A stretch of DNA of 9,001 nucleotides from UMGS1052 sp045580005 (GTDB lineage Bacteria > Bacillota > Clostridia > Oscillospirales > CAG-382). Location: the NCBI GenBank assembly GCA_045580005.1, contig JAZNMZ010000004.1:1-9001 (forward strand), written 5' to 3'. The translations under genes were made by a program, and so were the position numbers. The notes beneath the pieces are model-generated. The model ran no database searches and had not been told where the DNA came from. It saw only the letters and a program-made list of their open reading frames with translations. This document shows, piece after piece, positions 6,175 to 9,001 of this stretch. Within the stretch, counting starts at the first letter, position 1; every line of letters begins with the position of its first letter.

Positions 6175-8064
6175 ATGTACGATATTTTAGATAAAGTAAA
6201 TACACCTGAAGACCTCAAGGCTCTTTCGCAAAAGGAGATATTGGCTCTTAATGATGAAATAAGAAAATTCCTTGTCGACAATGTCACAATCACAGGAGGT
6301 CATCTGGCGTCAAATCTCGGTATTGTAGAGCTGAGCGTTGCTCTGCTCAGAGTTTTCAATCTCCCTGAGGACAGAGTTATATACGATGTCGGACACCAGA
6401 GCTATGTACATAAGATACTCACAGGACGCAAGGACAGATTTCTCACCCTGCGTCATGAGGACGGACTTTCAGGATTTACAAAGAGAACCGAGAGCGAGTA
6501 CGACTGCTTCGGAGCGGGGCACAGTAGCACATCGGTTTCTGCAGCTCTGGGCTTTGCTGAGGCCGACGCACTTTGCGGCAGGGACAACTATACGGTGGCG
6601 GTGGTGGGTGACGGCGCTTTTACCGGAGGTATGGTATATGAAGCGCTTAATAACTGCTCGGACAAGCTCAGGCTTATTATCATTCTCAACGATAACGAGA
6701 TGTCTATTTCAAAGAATGTAGGCAACCTTTCAAAGCGCATCACAAAGGTGAGGACTACAAAGGGATATATGAGATTCAAGAGAAGAGCAGCAGCTTTTTT
6801 TGACAGTATTCCACTTGTCGGACACCGTCTGCATAAATTTGCCGGAAAAGTAAAATTTATGCTCAAAAGTGCTGTTTATAACCTCAATTTCTTTGAAAAT
6901 ATGGGACTCAGCTATCTTGGTCCTGTTGACGGAAATGACTATTTCTCTCTTGAAAATATGCTCAATGAGGCAAAAGAAAAAAATGGCAGTGTGCTCGTAC
7001 ATATAAAGACCAAAAAGGGAATGGGCTATGACATTGCCGAAAAGAATCCCGAAAAATATCACGGCATAAGTCCCAGCAGCAGTTCAAGGAGTGCTAACGG
7101 CAGCTTTTCGTCGAAGGTGGGTAGTGTCCTTACCGAGCTTGCAGGGGAAAACGAAAAAATATGCGCAATAACCGCCGCGATGGGAGTCGGAACAGGGCTT
7201 GACATATTTGAAAAAAAGTATCCGCACCGTATTTTTGATGTAGGTATTGCCGAGGCTCATGCCGTAACATTTTTTGCAGGACTTTCGGCGGCAGGTATGA
7301 AGCCTGTTTTTGCGGTATACTCGACATTTTTGCAGAGGGCGTATGACAGCCTTTTGCACGATGTTGCGCTCCAGGAGCTTGGAGGTGTGCTGTGTATTGA
7401 CAGAGCGGGACTTGCTCACGAGGACGGAGCTACTCATCATGGTATATACGATGCAGCGTTTCTCAGCGAGATTGACGGTATTACAATCTACGAGCCCGTA
7501 AGCTACAAATCACTTGAAAATATGATGAAAAAGGCAGTGTCCGACGACGGTCTTTATGCCATAAGATACTCAAAGGGCGCGCAGTATGACGAGCTTGTTG
7601 AAGCTTTCTTTGCCGACGGCAATTTTGATGACTTTGGTATCAGAACGACCTATGATAACAACGGTGTGTTTGACTGCGAGAATATTGTTATTACCTATGG
7701 CAGAATTGCATCCCAGGCGCTGCAAGCAGCAAAGAAAATAAACACAGACAAAAACCGCCTTGGCATTATTCTTTTGCAGACACTCTCGCCTCTGTCAGAA
7801 CAGGCAGAGCTTATCTCTGAGAAAATCGGCAACAAAAACTGCAGAATCATCTTCCTTGAGGAGGGCATCAAAAAGGGCGGCGTAGGTATGCTGCTTCGCG
7901 AGGAACTCGAAATGTGCCTCGGTGCAGATATCGACTACAAAATTCTTGCAATAGACGGCAAGATTCCCGAGCAGGGCGAGCTGTGCTCACTTTATAAAAA
8001 GTGCGGAATTTCGGCTGAAGATATTATCGGTCTTTGCAGGGAAGTGTCGGTTGAAAAGCTATGA
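6175..8064 (+). CDS. dxs: 1-deoxy-D-xylulose-5-phosphate synthase
   Basis: This thiamine-diphosphate enzyme condenses pyruvate with glyceraldehyde 3-phosphate to DXP, the first step of the MEP isoprenoid pathway and a source for thiamine and pyridoxal synthesis. It has 629 residues, close to the usual ~620. Visible motifs: GGHLASNLG (His43), DVGHQSYVHKILTGR (71-85), GHSSTS (115-120), the Mg/ThDP motif GDGAFTGG with Asn159/160 (145-160), LNDNEMSIS (171-179), YLGPVDG (247-253), VGIAEAHAVTFFAGL with catalytic Glu360, STFLQRAYD (Arg388), and DRAGLAHEDGATHHG (Arg410, Asp417, His421). A Ser-rich linker (300-313) joins the first and second domains. The Glu is usually followed by Gln in VGIAEQHAVT; here that residue is Ala361. 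The ATG start follows AAGGA with an 8-nt spacer after it. The end overlaps tlyA by 4 nt. Unlike many Firmicutes, no ispA or xseAB lies directly upstream; the neighbour is the divergent hydrogenase operon. Confidence 0.97.
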   Translation: MYDILDKVNTPEDLKALSQKEILALNDEIRKFLVDNVTITGGHLASNLGIVELSVALLRVFNLPEDRVIYDVGHQSYVHKILTGRKDRFLTLRHEDGLSGFTKRTESEYDCFGAGHSSTSVSAALGFAEADALCGRDNYTVAVVGDGAFTGGMVYEALNNCSDKLRLIIILNDNEMSISKNVGNLSKRITKVRTTKGYMRFKRRAAAFFDSIPLVGHRLHKFAGKVKFMLKSAVYNLNFFENMGLSYLGPVDGNDYFSLENMLNEAKEKNGSVLVHIKTKKGMGYDIAEKNPEKYHGISPSSSSRSANGSFSSKVGSVLTELAGENEKICAITAAMGVGTGLDIFEKKYPHRIFDVGIAEAHAVTFFAGLSAAGMKPVFAVYSTFLQRAYDSLLHDVALQELGGVLCIDRAGLAHEDGATHHGIYDAAFLSEIDGITIYEPVSYKSLENMMKKAVSDDGLYAIRYSKGAQYDELVEAFFADGNFDDFGIRTTYDNNGVFDCENIVITYGRIASQALQAAKKINTDKNRLGIILLQTLSPLSEQAELISEKIGNKNCRIIFLEEGIKKGGVGMLLREELEMCLGADIDYKILAIDGKIPEQGELCSLYKKCGISAEDIIGLCREVSVEKL

Positions 8065-8792
8065 GACTTGATATTTTTCTTGTAGAAAACGGTTATTTTC
8101 CCACCCGCGAAAAAGCAAAAAAATATATTTCCGACGGCAGAGTGAAGCTTGACGGAAAGGTAATTACAAAACCGTCAAAGGAAGTCTGTGACTGCGCGAT
8201 GATAGAGGTGTCAAGACCTGATGATACCGAGTATGTCAGCCGCGGCGGCTACAAGCTGCAGGCAGCAATAGAGCATTACCGAGTTGATGTGTCGGGACTT
8301 GTTGCGTGCGACCTCGGGGCGTCTACAGGCGGCTTTTGCGACTGCCTTTTGCGACGCGGTATCAAAAAGGTATACGCCGTCGATTGTGGTCACGGTCAGC
8401 TCGATGATAAAATCAGCTCGGATGAGCGCGTTGTATCCATGGAAAACACCAACGCAAGATATCTCGAAAAAAGCCATTTTGAGGACGAAATTGATATCGC
8501 TGTAATGGACCTTTCTTTTATATCACAGACACTTGTTTTTCCTGCCGTGTCGCGGATACTGAAAAAAGGCGGAATGCTCATATCTCTTATTAAGCCGCAG
8601 TTTGAGGTCGGAAGACAGGGACTCTCCAAAAACGGAATTGTAAAGAACGAAAAAAACCGTCTTGAGGCTGTCCGAAAGGTTACAGAAAATGCCAAAACAT
8701 TCGGTCTTGTGCCGCGTGATTGTATTACTTCTCCCATTCGGGGAGGTGACGGAAATGTTGAATATCTGTGTCTATTCGATTATGTGTGCTGA
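8061..8792 (+). CDS. tlyA: TlyA-family rRNA (cytidine-2'-O)-methyltransferase
   Basis: This is a SAM-dependent 2'-O-methyltransferase with an S4 RNA-binding domain. Family members methylate cytidines in 16S and/or 23S rRNA; some were earlier annotated as hemolysin A. It has 243 residues. The S4 domain covers about 1-55 (RLDIFLVENG, TREKAKKYISDGRVKLDG), then the linker YVSRGGYKL (58-66), then an RrmJ/FtsJ-like Rossmann fold with the SAM loop DLGASTGGF (84-92), DLSF (150-153), SLIKPQFE (175-182) and SPIRGGDGNVEYL (224-236). Lys65, Asp150, Lys178 and Glu234 match the Lys-Asp-Lys-Glu tetrad of mycobacterial TlyA, so the enzyme looks active. The ATG overlaps the dxs stop as ATGA and no strong ribosome site precedes it, which suggests translational coupling to dxs. 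Whether it acts on one or both rRNA subunits cannot be told from sequence. Confidence 0.94.
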   Translation: MRLDIFLVENGYFPTREKAKKYISDGRVKLDGKVITKPSKEVCDCAMIEVSRPDDTEYVSRGGYKLQAAIEHYRVDVSGLVACDLGASTGGFCDCLLRRGIKKVYAVDCGHGQLDDKISSDERVVSMENTNARYLEKSHFEDEIDIAVMDLSFISQTLVFPAVSRILKKGGMLISLIKPQFEVGRQGLSKNGIVKNEKNRLEAVRKVTENAKTFGLVPRDCITSPIRGGDGNVEYLCLFDYVC

Positions 8793-8815
8793 TTTTGAGT
8801 GAATTTTGTATATAA

Positions 8816-8834
8816 TTTGCATAAAATATGCAAA
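8816..8834. repeat. Inverted repeat in the tlyA-nadK spacer
   Basis: TTTGCATA (8816-8823) and TATGCAAA (8827-8834) form a perfect 8-bp inverted repeat around AAA. It shares its first base with a TATAAT (8811-8816) that has no good -35 partner. No T run follows on the plus strand, so it is not a convincing terminator. It could be an operator near the nadK promoter or a weak mRNA hairpin. Confidence 0.4.
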
Positions 8835-8839
8835 AACTC

Positions 8840-8868
8840 TTGTAAATCCCGGAGAATAATGATAAAAT
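8840..8868 (+). promoter_or_regulatory. Candidate promoter of the nadK-side operon
   Basis: TTGTAA (8840-8845) and TAAAAT (8863-8868) are separated by 17 bp. The -10 region shares TGATAAAATAT with the candidate dxs promoter. Transcription would start near 8875, about 32 nt before the downstream ATG. The 114-nt gap after tlyA is consistent with a separate or additional promoter here. Confidence 0.5.
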
Positions 8869-8906
8869 ATACAGTATGAATGCATAAACGATAAGGATGA
8901 AACATA

Positions 8907-9001
8907 ATGAAATTTGTTATTTTTCCAAATCAGAATAAAGATGTCGGACTTGAACTTACCAAAAAGACCGCACTCTACATAACCTCTCTCGGCGGCAGTG
9001 T
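8907..9001 (+). CDS. nadK: Probable NAD kinase, N-terminal fragment (3' end outside window)
   Basis: NAD kinase phosphorylates NAD to NADP with ATP or polyphosphate in the cytosol. Only 31 full codons are visible, starting MKFVIFPNQNKDVGLELTKK. The short hydrophobic strand, then PN..KD, then an amphipathic helix resembles the N-terminus of Firmicute NAD kinases. Position supports it: nadK commonly follows dxs and tlyA in clostridial genomes, often ahead of argR and recN. The diagnostic GGDG motif would lie beyond the window. The ATG follows AAGGA with a 9-nt spacer. The call rests on a short stretch plus gene order. Confidence 0.75.
   Translation, partial: MKFVIFPNQNKDVGLELTKKTALYITSLGGS

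Noticed and set aside
8859..8879. Six-codon frame (MIKYTV) after GGAG upstream of nadK, a possible leader peptide
   Set aside because: It overlaps the predicted -10 box, so it would not be transcribed from that promoter, and its content suggests no attenuation logic.

Overview
The window looks like chromosomal DNA of an anaerobic, fermentative Clostridia-type Firmicute, possibly from the Ruminococcaceae/Oscillospirales. This rests on gene content: pyruvate phosphate dikinase, a trimeric NAD-linked [FeFe] hydrogenase and the dxs-tlyA-nadK neighbourhood. Strong GGAGG-type ribosome sites and very AT-rich intergenic DNA in a moderate-GC background also fit. The lineage is an inference and was not tested by any search.

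Layout. (1) Positions 1-1533 (+) hold the C-terminal ~60% of pyruvate phosphate dikinase, followed by two hairpins, the second a textbook intrinsic terminator. (2) Positions 1670-5834 (-) hold a three-gene operon, read right to left: hydC (NuoE-like), hydB (NuoF-like with extra Fe-S domains) and hydA ([FeFe] hydrogenase catalytic subunit). The spacers are only 23 and 17 nt, and the operon ends at its own terminator, which faces that of ppdK. (3) Positions 5835-6174 are a 340-bp AT-rich divergent control region. It holds a near-consensus sigma-A promoter for the hydrogenase operon, a Rex-like operator candidate, a perfect 14-bp palindrome, a cluster of TTTTATC/GATAAAA repeats and candidate dxs promoters. 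(4) Positions 6175-8792 (+) hold dxs and tlyA, overlapping by 4 nt. (5) Positions 8793-8906 are a spacer with an inverted repeat and a promoter candidate. (6) From 8907 to the right edge lies the start of a probable NAD kinase gene.

How the genes fit together. PPDK interconverts PEP and pyruvate. The HydABC-type complex is expected to reoxidise NADH together with reduced ferredoxin while making H2, the usual electron outlet of a sugar fermenter. DXS draws pyruvate and glyceraldehyde 3-phosphate into isoprenoid synthesis. TlyA is an rRNA methyltransferase and NadK makes NADP. ppdK and hydCBA appear, by eye, to share a codon preference (AAG for Lys) unlike the more AAA-rich dxs and tlyA, which fits high expression of the energy genes.

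I found no mobile element, CRISPR array, RNA gene or novel multigene system. All six genes belong to known families. The parts most worth a second look are the regulatory structures in the divergent intergenic region and some details of the hydrogenase.
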